From GAS188 sp963794475 (lineage in GTDB: Bacteria > Pseudomonadota > Alphaproteobacteria > Rhizobiales > Beijerinckiaceae), in assembly GCA_963794475.1 (NCBI GenBank), contig CAWCDW010000006.1:62001-126000 (forward strand): a stretch of DNA of 64,000 nucleotides, given 5' to 3'. The position numbers were made by a program, and so were the translations under genes. The notes beneath the pieces were generated by a model that was not told where the DNA came from, searched no databases, and worked only from the letters and a program-made list of their open reading frames with translations. This document shows positions 50,515 to 59,674 of this stretch, one piece after another (position 1 is the stretch's first letter; each line of letters starts with the position of its first letter).

Positions 50515-52663
50515 GGGAACCACCGCCTTGGAACGCGACGTCAGTTCTCTCGTCCAGCCGCGCAGCGTGGCCGTGCTCGGCGCCTCGGCCCATCGCCGCA
50601 CGCAAGGAAACGGTGTCATTCAAAACCTGCAGAAATCAGGTTTTCGCGGGCGGATCATTCCGATCCACCCGACGGCCGAGGCCGTGGATGGGCTTCCCGT
50701 CGCATCCGCGATCGACGCGCTTCCGGAGGGCACCGATCTTGCGGTCGTCGCCATTCCGGCGCCCGGCGTCACCGCCTCCCTGACGGCGCTTCACCAGGCG
50801 GGCGTGCGTTCCGCCATGGTTTTCACCAATGGCTTCTCGCTCGCGGAGGAGGAGGCGTTTCGCCGTTTCGCCCAAACGAGCCCCATGATGATTCATGGTC
50901 CGAACTGCATGGGGCTCATCAACATCACGGACCAGCTCCCTCTCTATCCTTCGACGATCACCGAGAAGGTCCGCCGGGGCAAGGTGGCGCTCATCGCGCA
51001 ATCAGGCTCCGCCGCCATCTCCTTGATGAACTCGACGTCCGTCGGCTTCTCGAAAGTCGTCACCATGGGAAGCGAGTTTCAGGTGACCGCGCCCGATTAC
51101 ATGCGCTGGCTTGCGGGCGACGACGAAACTTCCGTGGTCGGCATCGTGCTCGAACAGATCAAGGATCCACGAGGCTTCGCAAAAGCGGTCGAAAGCATCC
51201 ACGCGGCCGGCAAGGCCGTCGTCGTGCTGAAGGTCGGCACATCTAAGGTCGGCGCTTTGGCGGTCCAGGCCCACACCGGCGCGCTCATCAGCCGTAACGA
51301 TGCCTTTGATTGCTTCTTCGCTCGTTGCGGCGTGCCGACGGTCGCCGATTATGACGAAATGGTCGCGACGCTCGAATGCTTCGCCACCCGACCCGCGACC
51401 CGCGCCGGAGGCCGAGTGGCCTTCGTCGGCATTTCCGGAGGCGAGACCGCGCTCGCCTGCGATCTCGCCGCTCGTTTGAACGTCCCGATCGCCGACTGGA
51501 GCGAGGAAACCGCGGCCCGCGTCAAGGCCGCGCAACCCGGATCGACCGGGCTCAACCCGCTCGACCTCGGCGCGACCGTGCATCACACGGTGGAGCAAGA
51601 TGCCGAGGCGATCGACGCGATCATCGAGGACCCCGCGGTCGACGCGCTTGTCTTCATCCAGGATGCGCAGGCGAGCCTCACCCCGACCATGCTCGGCAAT
51701 TATCTGCCGCGCATCCAGGCCTATGGGAGCCATGGCCAAAAGACGACGAAGCCCGTTGTGCTCGTGTCGCCAACCTCTGAGAACACGCACCCGCGCATAA
51801 CCGACGAATTGTCGAGCCATGGCATGCCGGTCTTGCGAGGTTTGCGCAATGGCGTCGTCGCCTTGCGCAATCTCAGCATCCAGTCGCAAGCCTTGCAAGG
51901 CGCGATGCGCCGCCGGCCTGCGCCCGCCGCGCACCGCCGCAACGGCGCCGCCGCGCAAATCCTGCGCGAGCTTTCCGGTCACGCCGGCCCGCTTCCCGCC
52001 GAGCTCTCGGCGCGCATCCTCGAGGCCTACAGCATTCCTCTCGTGCGCTCGGCTCTCGTGCGCTCGACGAAGGAGGCCGTCGAGATGGCTTCGAAGATCG
52101 GTTACCCTTTGGTCGCCAAGATCGCCTCGCCCGACATCCCGCATCGGTCCGATATCGGCGGGGTCGAGCTCGGCATCGAAAATCCCAAGATGCTGCGCGA
52201 CGCGATCGACCGGATTTCGCGCAAGATCCGAGAGGCGCGGCCTCGCGCGCGGATCGAAGGCTTCGAACTGCAGCCGGAGCTCACTCATCGCCTCGAAGCC
52301 ATGGCCGGCTTCATCGCCGCACCCCCCTTCGGCGCGCTCGTGCTCGTCGGCACGGGCGGCACCCTCGTCGAGCTCGAGGCCGACCGGGCGTTAGGCTTGA
52401 GCCCGCTCTCGCGCACCGAAGCGAATTCGATGATCCGCCGCACCCGTCTCGGCGCGCTCCTTCGCGGCTATCGCAACCTCGTCGTAAAGACCGACACCGC
52501 CGCGCTCGCGAATTTGCTCGCGAAGCTCTCGCGGCTCGCGCTCGATTTGCATGAGCATCTCGCGGAATGCGATCTCAACCCCGTGTTAATCCGCGAAGGC
52601 TCCGGCGAGGTCACCGTGGTCGACGCGCTTCTCGTGGCGGGAAGGCGGTCGGCGCCCTCATGA
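50504..52663 (+). CDS. NDP-forming acyl-CoA synthetase (acetate-CoA ligase family), single-chain
   Basis: A 719-aa fused enzyme converting an acid, CoA and ATP to acyl-CoA, ADP and phosphate (or the reverse). The N-terminal CoA-binding domain (VQPRSVAVLGASAHRRTQGN) is followed by succinyl-CoA-ligase-like domains with GKVALIAQSGSAAISLMNS and the phosphohistidine candidate in AVQAHTGALIS. The C-terminal ATP-grasp domain has GYPLVAKIASPDIPHRSDIG and ALVLVGTGGTLVELEAD. The ATG at 50504 overlaps the binding-protein gene by 11 bases; a TTG eight codons later has a better ribosome site. The substrate acid is unknown. Confidence 0.85.
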   Translation: MRDKGTTALERDVSSLVQPRSVAVLGASAHRRTQGNGVIQNLQKSGFRGRIIPIHPTAEAVDGLPVASAIDALPEGTDLAVVAIPAPGVTASLTALHQAGVRSAMVFTNGFSLAEEEAFRRFAQTSPMMIHGPNCMGLINITDQLPLYPSTITEKVRRGKVALIAQSGSAAISLMNSTSVGFSKVVTMGSEFQVTAPDYMRWLAGDDETSVVGIVLEQIKDPRGFAKAVESIHAAGKAVVVLKVGTSKVGALAVQAHTGALISRNDAFDCFFARCGVPTVADYDEMVATLECFATRPATRAGGRVAFVGISGGETALACDLAARLNVPIADWSEETAARVKAAQPGSTGLNPLDLGATVHHTVEQDAEAIDAIIEDPAVDALVFIQDAQASLTPTMLGNYLPRIQAYGSHGQKTTKPVVLVSPTSENTHPRITDELSSHGMPVLRGLRNGVVALRNLSIQSQALQGAMRRRPAPAAHRRNGAAAQILRELSGHAGPLPAELSARILEAYSIPLVRSALVRSTKEAVEMASKIGYPLVAKIASPDIPHRSDIGGVELGIENPKMLRDAIDRISRKIREARPRARIEGFELQPELTHRLEAMAGFIAAPPFGALVLVGTGGTLVELEADRALGLSPLSRTEANSMIRRTRLGALLRGYRNLVVKTDTAALANLLAKLSRLALDLHEHLAECDLNPVLIREGSGEVTVVDALLVAGRRSAPS

Positions 52664-52803
52664 CGGCGCCCTTCCAAAAATGGCGGGTGGTGTTAGAGGG
52701 TGACGGGGCCGACCTCTTTGCCGGCAGCTCTCACTTGCGAATGAGCGCCCTCGCAATGCCTCTCTTGACCGAGCCTTCAAACCCATGACGCGAGCTAATT
52801 TCC

Positions 52804-54375
52804 ATGCGGCTTGACCCCGTCGACATAGCGATCGTGGGCGCCGGCTTCGGCGGCGCCGCCTTCGCTTGGCGCTTGTCGCAGAAACGGCCGGACCTGCGCA
52901 TCCTTTGCGTCGAAAGGGGCGGTTTCCCGGACCGCTCGGCGTTTCCGGCTTGGCGCTCCGATTGGCAGCGGGCCGTGCTGAACGAATGGGCGACCTCGCC
53001 CAATCTGCGGCTGAAATCCGGGCGAAAGCCCGCATCGGCCGATTATCCGATCGACGACTCGCAATCGGACTTCAAGCCGCTCATGTGGAACGGGGTCGGC
53101 GGCTCGACCATCGCCTGGGCGGCGCATTTTCCAAGGCTCCATCCCTCCGATTTCCGGACGCGCAGCCTCGACGGCGTCGGCGATGATTGGCCTTTCTCCT
53201 ACGCCGATCTCGAACCCTATTACGATCTCAACGACGCCGAGTGCGGCCTGTCGGGGCTCGCCGGCGATCCTGCCTATCCGCGCAAGCCCGAGCGCGCCAT
53301 GCCTCCCGTCGCTCTTGGCCGCATGGGCATGGCGGCGGCGCGCGGCTTCGACGCGCTCGGCTGGCATTGGTGGCCGGTCGACGCGGCGATCAATTCGCGC
53401 GCCCACGCGGGAAGAGCCGGATGCAATCATTGCGGCCCTTGCCTCATCGGCTGCGCCACCGGAGCAAAGTCCTCGACCGATCTCACCTATTGGCCGAAGG
53501 CGCGCGAGAATGGCGTCGAGCTGCGAACGGGCTGCGTGGTGCGGCAAGTCGAGATCGAGGCCGGCCGCGCGCGCGGCATCCGCTATCGGGACGAGGCAGG
53601 GCGTGAGGTCTCCCAGCCGGCGCAGATCGTCGTCGTCGCCGGGAACGGCATCGGCACGCCGCGCCTGCTCCTCGCCTCCGGCATCGAAAGCCCCGCCTTG
53701 GGCAGGAACCTTATGTTCCACGGCGCCGCCTACGCGCGGGGACTCTTCCGGGAGGAACTCGACGGGCCCGTGGGTCCGGTCGGCTGCGCGATCTACAGTC
53801 ACGAGTTCTACGAGACCGACGAGAGCCGCGGCTTCAAGCGCGGCGTGCATCTCCAGGTCGCGCGCGAAAACGCGCTTCTGCTTCAGGCGGCGCGGCTCGA
53901 CAAGCCTTGGGGCGAAGCGGCGCAGCACTGGCTGCGCGAGGAATTCCGGCATTCGGTCGCCGTGCTCGTCTGCAATGAGGATCTCCCGGAAACCCATAAC
54001 CGGGTAAGCCTCACGAACCGTACCGAGGCCGACGGCTTGCCGGGTGTGAAGGTCGACTATCGTATCTCCGAGCACACGCGCCGCGCGCTCGATTTCGGCC
54101 TCGATCGAGCCGAGGAGATGTTGCGCGCCGCCGGCGCTCACCGTACGGTGAGGGTGGCGCTTGCGCCCTTGACCGGATGGCACCTCCTCGGGACGGCGCG
54201 CATGGGCAGGGATCCCGCGACCTCGGTCACCGATGCCAGCGGGCGCGTGCATGCGGTCGCCGATCTCATCGTCGCGGACGGAAGCCTCTTTCCGACGGTG
54301 GGTGCGGTCAATCCAGGCTCGACGATCGGCGCCTTGGCGCTCAAGCTCGCCGACGACCTCGCACGGAGCCTTTGA
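52804..54375 (+). CDS. GMC family oxidoreductase with Cys-rich insert
   Basis: FAD-dependent alcohol/sugar dehydrogenase-type large subunit, 523 aa. The FAD site is VDIAIVGAGFGGAAFAWRL, with NGVGGSTIAWAAHFPRLHP. The catalytic region is LTGWHLLGTARMG (His) and VNPGSTIGALAL (Asn). A Cys cluster, AGCNHCGPCLIGCATGAKSS (about 205-222), resembles the cluster that binds 3Fe-4S in bacterial FAD-glucose and fructose dehydrogenases. No signal peptide is present, so export would rely on the small subunit or not occur. Directly overlaps the small-subunit gene. Confidence 0.85.
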   Translation: MRLDPVDIAIVGAGFGGAAFAWRLSQKRPDLRILCVERGGFPDRSAFPAWRSDWQRAVLNEWATSPNLRLKSGRKPASADYPIDDSQSDFKPLMWNGVGGSTIAWAAHFPRLHPSDFRTRSLDGVGDDWPFSYADLEPYYDLNDAECGLSGLAGDPAYPRKPERAMPPVALGRMGMAAARGFDALGWHWWPVDAAINSRAHAGRAGCNHCGPCLIGCATGAKSSTDLTYWPKARENGVELRTGCVVRQVEIEAGRARGIRYRDEAGREVSQPAQIVVVAGNGIGTPRLLLASGIESPALGRNLMFHGAAYARGLFREELDGPVGPVGCAIYSHEFYETDESRGFKRGVHLQVARENALLLQAARLDKPWGEAAQHWLREEFRHSVAVLVCNEDLPETHNRVSLTNRTEADGLPGVKVDYRISEHTRRALDFGLDRAEEMLRAAGAHRTVRVALAPLTGWHLLGTARMGRDPATSVTDASGRVHAVADLIVADGSLFPTVGAVNPGSTIGALALKLADDLARSL

Positions 54376-54818
54376 TGACGAACGCCTTCCTCGATGCGGT
54401 CGTGGACACCATCCTGCCGGGCGAGCGCGCGCGCTCCGATGCTTCACCCGGCGCTTCCCCCTTGCCGCCCGGCACCCGGGCCGGTCTCCGCCTGAAGCCG
54501 AAGGATGCAGCCCAAGAGGCCGTTCTTCAGCTCATCGCGGGACACGCCGGAGGCGAGGAGGCCTTCACGCGCGCTTCCTTCTCCACCAGAACCGCGGTGC
54601 TCGAGACCGTCGAAAGCGAGAGCTTCGACGGCTTTCGCGCGCTCGTTTCCTCCCTCCTGCAAGATTATTACGAGGCGCCGAGCGTGCTTGCCGCGATGGG
54701 GTGGCGCGAAGCCCCGGCGCAGCCGCTCGGCCATGACGTGCCGGAAGCCGATGAAACAACGCTGCGGCGTCTCGACAAGGTCCGTGCGCGTGCCCCCCTC
54801 TGGCGGCAATCCAATTGA
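54375..54818 (+). CDS. Small subunit of the GMC dehydrogenase (gluconate 2-dehydrogenase subunit 3-like)
   Basis: A 147-aa helical protein beginning NAFLDAVVDTILPGERA, the motif of the gamma/subunit 3 partner of membrane-bound GMC dehydrogenases. It lacks the usual Tat signal, so the pair may be cytoplasmic. The start codon shares one base with the upstream stop (TGATG), indicating coupled synthesis of the two subunits. Confidence 0.7.
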   Translation: MTNAFLDAVVDTILPGERARSDASPGASPLPPGTRAGLRLKPKDAAQEAVLQLIAGHAGGEEAFTRASFSTRTAVLETVESESFDGFRALVSSLLQDYYEAPSVLAAMGWREAPAQPLGHDVPEADETTLRRLDKVRARAPLWRQSN

Positions 54819-54890
54819 TTTTTGCCCCCTTGATTTGGGCGCGCTTCACCAGACTTGATGCTATGGCGCCTCGATAAGGGCTTTTGGGCC

Positions 54891-55733
54891 ATGCCGAAGA
54901 GAAGCGACATGAGCCGATCTTATGTTCACGGCTACCGCACCCGCGAGCATGAACGTTTGCAGGATCAGGCCGGGACACTGATCGAGATTTTGCACGGCGA
55001 CACCCATTACCCGCCGGGGAGCCAGGTTCTCGAAGCGGGGTGCGGCGTCGGAGCCCAGACGGTGACGCTCGCGAGACGAAGTCCTCGAGCCTTTTTCACC
55101 TCAGTCGATATTTCACCGGATTCGCTGCAAGCGGCGAAAGCCGCGACGGAGGCGGCGGGGCTCGCCAATGTGCGTTTCGAGCAGGCCGACGTCTTCGACT
55201 TGCCTTTCGCGCCGCAATCCTTCGATCACATCTTCATTTGCTTTCTTCTCGAGCATCTTCCGAGCCCCGTCGCCGCCTTGACCATGCTCATCCGCCTTTT
55301 GAAGGTTGGCGGCAGCGTGACTGTGATCGAAGGTGACCACGGCTCGACCTATTTCCACCCCGACAGCGAGGCCGCGCATGAAGCGATCAAATGCCAGGTC
55401 GAGCTCCAGCGGCTCGGCGGGGGCAATGCCCAGATCGGCCGGCAGCTTTATCCGCTGATGGTCGAGGCCGGCCTCGAAAAGGTTCGGGTGTCTCCCCGGA
55501 TGGTGTATGTGGACGGGAGCCGACCCGACCTCATCGACGGCTTCACGAAGAAGACATTCATCGCGATGATCGAAGGGGTTCGCGAGCCGGCGACCAAGGC
55601 TGGCTTGATCGAGCCCGAGGATTTCGACTCAGGCATTCGCGCCCTTCAAAGGACGACGGAGCCTGACGGCGTGTTCTGCTACACCTTCTTCAAGGGAACA
55701 GGCCAAAAGGGCCAGGCCTCCGGCCGCCCGTGA
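54891..55733 (+). CDS. Class I SAM-dependent methyltransferase
   Basis: A 280-aa methyltransferase of the UbiE/Methyltransf_11 type. The SAM loop is VLEAGCGVGAQTVTLARR, followed by SVDISPDSLQAAKAA, the acidic LPFAPQSFDHIFICFLLEHL and a C-terminal substrate region. Several ATGs are possible (54858, 54891, 54909); 54891 is a compromise and the conserved part starts YVHGYRTREHERL. Substrate unknown; small-molecule O- or N-methylation or cleavage of a methylated compound is possible. Confidence 0.82.
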   Translation: MPKRSDMSRSYVHGYRTREHERLQDQAGTLIEILHGDTHYPPGSQVLEAGCGVGAQTVTLARRSPRAFFTSVDISPDSLQAAKAATEAAGLANVRFEQADVFDLPFAPQSFDHIFICFLLEHLPSPVAALTMLIRLLKVGGSVTVIEGDHGSTYFHPDSEAAHEAIKCQVELQRLGGGNAQIGRQLYPLMVEAGLEKVRVSPRMVYVDGSRPDLIDGFTKKTFIAMIEGVREPATKAGLIEPEDFDSGIRALQRTTEPDGVFCYTFFKGTGQKGQASGRP

Positions 55734-55769
55734 GATCGCTTCGTCCTTAGCACTTGTCTTGCAACTTCG

Positions 55770-55812
55770 CTTGTGCACAAGAGTTGGGGCGGATGGAACC
55801 TCACAACTCTTG
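55770..55812. promoter_or_regulatory. Overlapping palindrome and long inverted repeat before the aldo/keto reductase gene
   Basis: CTTGTGCACAAG (55770-55781) is a perfect 12-bp palindrome. Overlapping it, CAAGAGTTG (55778-55786) and CAACTCTTG (55804-55812) form a perfect 9-bp inverted repeat with a 17-base spacer. The block ends 32 bases before the start codon and looks like an operator or an mRNA leader hairpin. Confidence 0.5.
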
Positions 55813-55844
55813 AAGCTTCGACAATCACCGATAGCGAGGATGTC

Positions 55845-56816
55845 ATGACGATGCGGCGGCTTGGACGAACGGAGATCATGGTGTCGCCGCTGTGCTTCGG
55901 CGGCAATGTGTTCGGTTGGACGGCCGATGAGGCAACCTCCTTCGCCTTGCTCGACGCGTTCGTGGCGGAAGGCTTCAATTTCATCGACACGGCGGATTGC
56001 TATTCGATCTGGGTGCCGGGCCATAAGGGCGGGGAATCCGAGACCATCATCGGCCGCTGGATGAAGGCACGCGGCAATCGCAAAAAGGTGGTGGTCGCGA
56101 CCAAGGTCGGCTGGGACATGGGCGAAGGCAAGAAGGGCCTTTCCAAGCCCTATATCCGCCAAGCCGTCGAGGCGTCGCTGCGACGCTTGCAGACCGATTA
56201 CATCGATCTCTACCAATCCCATGTCGATGATGCCGCAACGCCGCAGGAAGAGACGCTCTCCTGCTACGCCGAGCTCATCAAGGCGGGGAAGGTGCGCGCC
56301 GTCGGCGCGTCGAACTTCGGTGCGCCCCGCCTCGCCGAAGCGCTCGATCTTGCCGAGAAGCAGGGGCTTCCGCGCTACGAGACCTTGCAGCCGCTTTACA
56401 ACCTCTATGATCGCGAGGTCTTCGAGAAGGAGCTCGAGCCGCTCTGCCGCGCCAAGAGCGTCGGCGTCATCAATTACTATTCGCTCGCCGCCGGCTTCCT
56501 CACCGGCAAATACCGAAGCAAGGCGGATTTGGAGGGGCGCGCACGCGGCCAGCGCATCGGGAACACCTATCTCAACGAGCGCGGCCTGGCCATCATAGCC
56601 GCGCTCGACGCGGTCGCGGCCGAGCTGAAGGCCACCCCGGCTCAGGTAGCGCTCGCCTGGCTGATGGCGCGGCAGAGCGTCACCTCGCCCATCGCGAGCG
56701 CCACGAGCATCGCTCAATTCGGCGAGCTCGCAAAGGCGACGCGGCTCAAGCTCGACGCCGCCGCAATCCAGCGCCTCGATCAAGCGAGCCGATGGAGCGC
56801 CAAAGACGCGGCTTGA
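55845..56816 (+). CDS. Aldo/keto reductase
   Basis: NADPH-dependent carbonyl reductase fold, 323 aa. It has MRRLGRTEIMVSPLCFGGNV at the start, the catalytic DTADCY (Asp, Tyr), VVVATKVGW (Lys), YQSHVDD (His position) and the NADP-binding PIASATSIAQFGELAKA. GAGG six bases before the ATG at 55845 decides the start over a longer frame. Stand-alone gene with its own operator-like leader; convergent to the pirin pseudogene. Confidence 0.87.
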   Translation: MTMRRLGRTEIMVSPLCFGGNVFGWTADEATSFALLDAFVAEGFNFIDTADCYSIWVPGHKGGESETIIGRWMKARGNRKKVVVATKVGWDMGEGKKGLSKPYIRQAVEASLRRLQTDYIDLYQSHVDDAATPQEETLSCYAELIKAGKVRAVGASNFGAPRLAEALDLAEKQGLPRYETLQPLYNLYDREVFEKELEPLCRAKSVGVINYYSLAAGFLTGKYRSKADLEGRARGQRIGNTYLNERGLAIIAALDAVAAELKATPAQVALAWLMARQSVTSPIASATSIAQFGELAKATRLKLDAAAIQRLDQASRWSAKDAA

Positions 56817-56895
56817 GCGCAAGCTCGGGCCGCCCGCGCGCGGGAAGAGAGCCTGAATTTACCGCGATCACGCCGGCGGGTGAGCAATTGCTGTG

Positions 56896-57815
56896 TCACC
56901 GCTCGGGGAGCGGGATGAACTCCGTTTCGCCCGGCACCGCTCGAAACCGGCCCATCTTCCAATCTTCCTTCGCCTCCTCGATGCGCTCCTTGCGCGACGA
57001 GACGAAGTTCCACCAGATGTAGCGAGGCCCTTCCATCGCGGCTCCTGCGAGAAACATGAGCGCGCGCCCGGCGCTTGGCGGTGACCGTGATGCGGTCACC
57101 GGGGCGGAAGACGAGGAGGCGCGGCGCCTCGAAGCTGTCGCCCGCGATCTCGACCTCGCCTTCGGCCACATAGATGGCGCGTTCCTCATGATCGGCATCG
57201 AAGGGGACTTGCGCGCCGGCCTCGAGCACGACCTCGGCATAGAGCCAATCCGAGACGGTCTCGACCGGCGCGGTCTGCCCGAAGGCCGACCCTGCGATGA
57301 CGCGCGCCCAAACGCCTTTGTCCTCGACGACCGGCAAGCTCGCCGCGTCGAAATGCTGAAAAGAGGGCGCGATCTCCTCTCGGTCGCGCGGCAGGGCGAT
57401 CCAGCTCTGGATGCCGAACATCGGCTGGCCCGTCTTGCGCGCGCTCTGCGGCGTGCGCTCCGAATGGGCGATGCCGCGCCCCGCCGTCATCAAATTCATC
57501 GCGCCGGGCGCGATCTCCAATTCATTGCCTTCGCTGTCGCGATGCATGACGCGCCCGTCGAAGAGATAGGTCACGGTCGCAAGACCGATATGCGGGATGC
57601 GGCCTCACATCCATGCCTTGGCCTGAGAGGAATTGCGCCGGCCCCATCTGATCGAAGAAGATGAAGGGCCCGACCATCTGCCGCTTGCCGTGCGGCAAGG
57701 CGCGGTGCACCTCGAAGCCGCCGATGTCGCGGGCGCGCGGCACGATGATGAGCTCGAGGGCGTCACAACCGCGCTTATCGCCCAGGACCGGATCGCTTGC
57801 GGGAAGCCAGCTCAT
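56896..57815 (-). pseudogene. Pirin family protein, broken by two frameshifts
   Basis: Pirins are cupin-fold iron proteins, some with quercetinase activity. Three frames together give a complete protein. The first runs from MSWLPASDPVLGDKRGCDAL to SGQGMDVRPHP. The second runs from HIGLATVTYLFDGRVMHRDS to LLVFRPGDRITVTA. The third runs from ALMFLAGAAMEGPRYIWWNF to GETEFIPLPER. One extra base in GGG at 57594-57596 and another shift at about 57070-57085 separate them. A good ribosome site (GGAGG) remains. Real decay or two base-calling errors. Confidence 0.82.
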
Positions 57816-57950
57816 GGGGTGCCTCCGTGGGTCGAGTTTCAGCTATGCGACCCGAATATTGGGATGCGCCGCCTCGAATTCATCTCCCCTCGAATGGACA
57901 TCGGCCCGGCGCCTCCCCTCGGTTCCGCGACACCCTCGAATACCGCATCC

Positions 57951-59105
57951 TCACACCGTCGCTTGCGAGCCGAGAATCACCGTCGCCTGGCTCGATAGCA
58001 CCCCGCCATTGCCATGCGCGAGCGCGACTTCGCATCCCTCGATCTGCCGCTCCCCGCCTTCGCCGCGAATCTGGCGCGCCGCTTCGATCAGGAGGAAGAT
58101 GCCGTACATGCCCGGGTGACAATAGGAGAGGCCCCCGCCATTGGTGTTGACGGGCACGCGGCCGCCCGGCGCGATGGCGCCGTCCGAGACGAAGCGGCCG
58201 CCCTCGCCTTTTGGGCAAAAGCCGAGATCCTCGAGAAACAGGATCGTGTTGATGGTGAAGGCGTCATAGAGCTCGGCGACGTCGATGTCGGCGGCTGAAA
58301 GCTTCGCCATGGCGAAGGCGAGCTCGCCCGAGCGCTTGGCTCCGGTCACGGTGAGATCAGGCATTGCCGAAATCCGCAGATGCGTCGAGGTCGCGCCCGT
58401 ACCCAGGATGAAGGCCGGCGGTTTCGAAAGCGAGCGAGCACGATCGGCGCGGGTGAGAATGACGGCGCCGCCGCCATCCGTCACGAGGCAGCAGTCGCGC
58501 ACCGTGAGCGGGTCGCTCACCATGCGCGAGGCGAGCACCTCGGCGACCGTGAGCGGCTGCTTCTCGAAGGCCGCGGGGTTCATCAGCGCCCAGCGGCGCG
58601 CGGCGACCGCGACCTCGGCCAATTGCTCGCGCGTCGTGCCGAACTCGGCCATGTGCCGCGAGGCCGCGAGCGCATATCCGGTGACGGGGAGCACCGGCCG
58701 GAAAGGGCTCTCGTAAGCGTTGAGCTCGGGCGGTGAGAGGTTCTGGCGCCCGAGGCTTCGTTGCGTGCTCCCATAGGCGATGAGGGCGATATCGCACATC
58801 CTGGCCTCGAGCGCCGCATGCGCATGGGCGAGATGGAACATAAAGGAGGAGCCCCCGACATTCGTTGCGTCCTGGATGCGCGGCGCAAGCCCGAGGTATT
58901 CGCAAAGCGACAAGCTCGCCATGCGCGCTTGCGCCGTCGCGGCGAACACCGCGTCGATATCGCCAAGCTTAAGTCCGCAATCGTCGAGCGCGCGCTGCGT
59001 CGCCTGCGCCATGAGGTCGGTCGCGCTCATGCCGGATGCGACGATACCGAGATCGGACTCGGCAACCCCGACGATGGCCGCGCCGCCGCGCGTCACGCCG
59101 CTCAT
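57951..59105 (-). CDS. Thiolase-like (SCP2-type) acetyl-CoA acetyltransferase family protein
   Basis: A 384-aa thiolase-fold protein. The C-terminal half has GELAFAMAKLSAADIDVAEL, VNTNGGGLSYCHPGMYG with one active-site Cys, and ALAHGNGGVLSS. The first nucleophilic Cys of true thiolases is replaced (ATNVGGSSFMFHLAHA), as in SCP2/lipid-transfer-type members that need an OB-fold partner. These act on branched or aromatic acyl-CoA, including retro-aldol cleavage in steroid side-chain breakdown. The partner gene lies directly upstream with an ATGA overlap. Confidence 0.83.
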   Translation of the reverse strand: MSGVTRGGAAIVGVAESDLGIVASGMSATDLMAQATQRALDDCGLKLGDIDAVFAATAQARMASLSLCEYLGLAPRIQDATNVGGSSFMFHLAHAHAALEARMCDIALIAYGSTQRSLGRQNLSPPELNAYESPFRPVLPVTGYALAASRHMAEFGTTREQLAEVAVAARRWALMNPAAFEKQPLTVAEVLASRMVSDPLTVRDCCLVTDGGGAVILTRADRARSLSKPPAFILGTGATSTHLRISAMPDLTVTGAKRSGELAFAMAKLSAADIDVAELYDAFTINTILFLEDLGFCPKGEGGRFVSDGAIAPGGRVPVNTNGGGLSYCHPGMYGIFLLIEAARQIRGEGGERQIEGCEVALAHGNGGVLSSQATVILGSQATV

Positions 59106-59491
59106 CGGGAAGCCTCGACCGGCACGAAGACTGGGAGCGGCTCGGCCACCCCCTCGCTTCCCGCCTTGACGCGAAGCTTCACGCGCATGCCGATCTTCAC
59201 GGCGCTTGGCTCCATCTCCTCGACCCGGCTCATCATGCGAAAGCCCTCGTCGAGATCAATGAGCGCGACATTGTAAGGGGCGCCGTCACGCGGATGGTTG
59301 ACCGTCGTCGCATGAACCGTGCCGAGCCCCGCGCTCACCCGCCATTCGAGATCGGGCGATCCCGATTTCGGAGCGATCACGCGCGGATGAAAAATGGCCA
59401 CCCCGGTCGTCCGGTCGAATTGATAAGCGAGCTCGCCCTTTTCGAGATGCTCGCGATAACGTGCGAGAGGCGACTGCGTGACCTTTTGCAT
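59102..59491 (-). CDS. DUF35-type OB-fold protein, thiolase partner
   Basis: A 129-aa OB-fold domain (WRVSAGLGTVHATTVNHPRD, YNVALIDLDEGFRMMSRV, IGMRVKLRVK). It belongs to the DUF35 family that docks on SCP2-type thiolases and helps bind acyl-CoA. The N-terminal rubredoxin-like part lacks the four zinc-binding Cys seen in many members. GGAGA precedes the ATG at 59491, deciding it over a longer frame. Its stop overlaps the thiolase start. Confidence 0.82.
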   Translation of the reverse strand: MQKVTQSPLARYREHLEKGELAYQFDRTTGVAIFHPRVIAPKSGSPDLEWRVSAGLGTVHATTVNHPRDGAPYNVALIDLDEGFRMMSRVEEMEPSAVKIGMRVKLRVKAGSEGVAEPLPVFVPVEASR

Positions 59492-59512
59492 CAAGGGTCT
59501 CCAAGACAGCCA

Positions 59513-59533
59513 ATAGCGAGTAGCGAATAGCAA
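59513..59533. repeat. Three tandem 7-bp units (AATAGCG type)
   Basis: AATAGCG, AGTAGCG and AATAGCA follow each other directly. It lies in the 183-base gap between the acyl-CoA dehydrogenase and the OB-fold gene, next to a short palindrome, and looks like a fragment of an intergenic repeat family. Confidence 0.6.
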
Positions 59534-59560
59534 GGAGCGATCATCGCCGCACCTGCGCTA

Positions 59561-59580
59561 TTCCCGCGAATGCGGGAATC
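59561..59580. repeat. Short palindromic intergenic element (REP-like)
   Basis: ATTCCCGC-GAAT-GCGGGAAT is a perfect 8-bp inverted repeat with a 4-base loop. ATTCCCGCGAATGCGGGAAT-type strings recur between genes in many proteobacteria. No T-run follows, so it is not an intrinsic terminator. Confidence 0.55.
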
Positions 59581-59674
59581 CAGGCTCATAAGGCAACTCC
59601 GAAAATATCCGGATCCCCTCCTTCGCGGGGCTGAGCGGAGAACGAGTCGAGGGAGGGCGGCGTTTCAGTGCTCC

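Noticed and set aside
49045..50619. Long minus-strand frame across the SBP_bac_5 gene
   Set aside because: Antisense shadow of a clear binding-protein gene. The same applies to frames at 11503-12258, 51002-52288 and 52795-54447.
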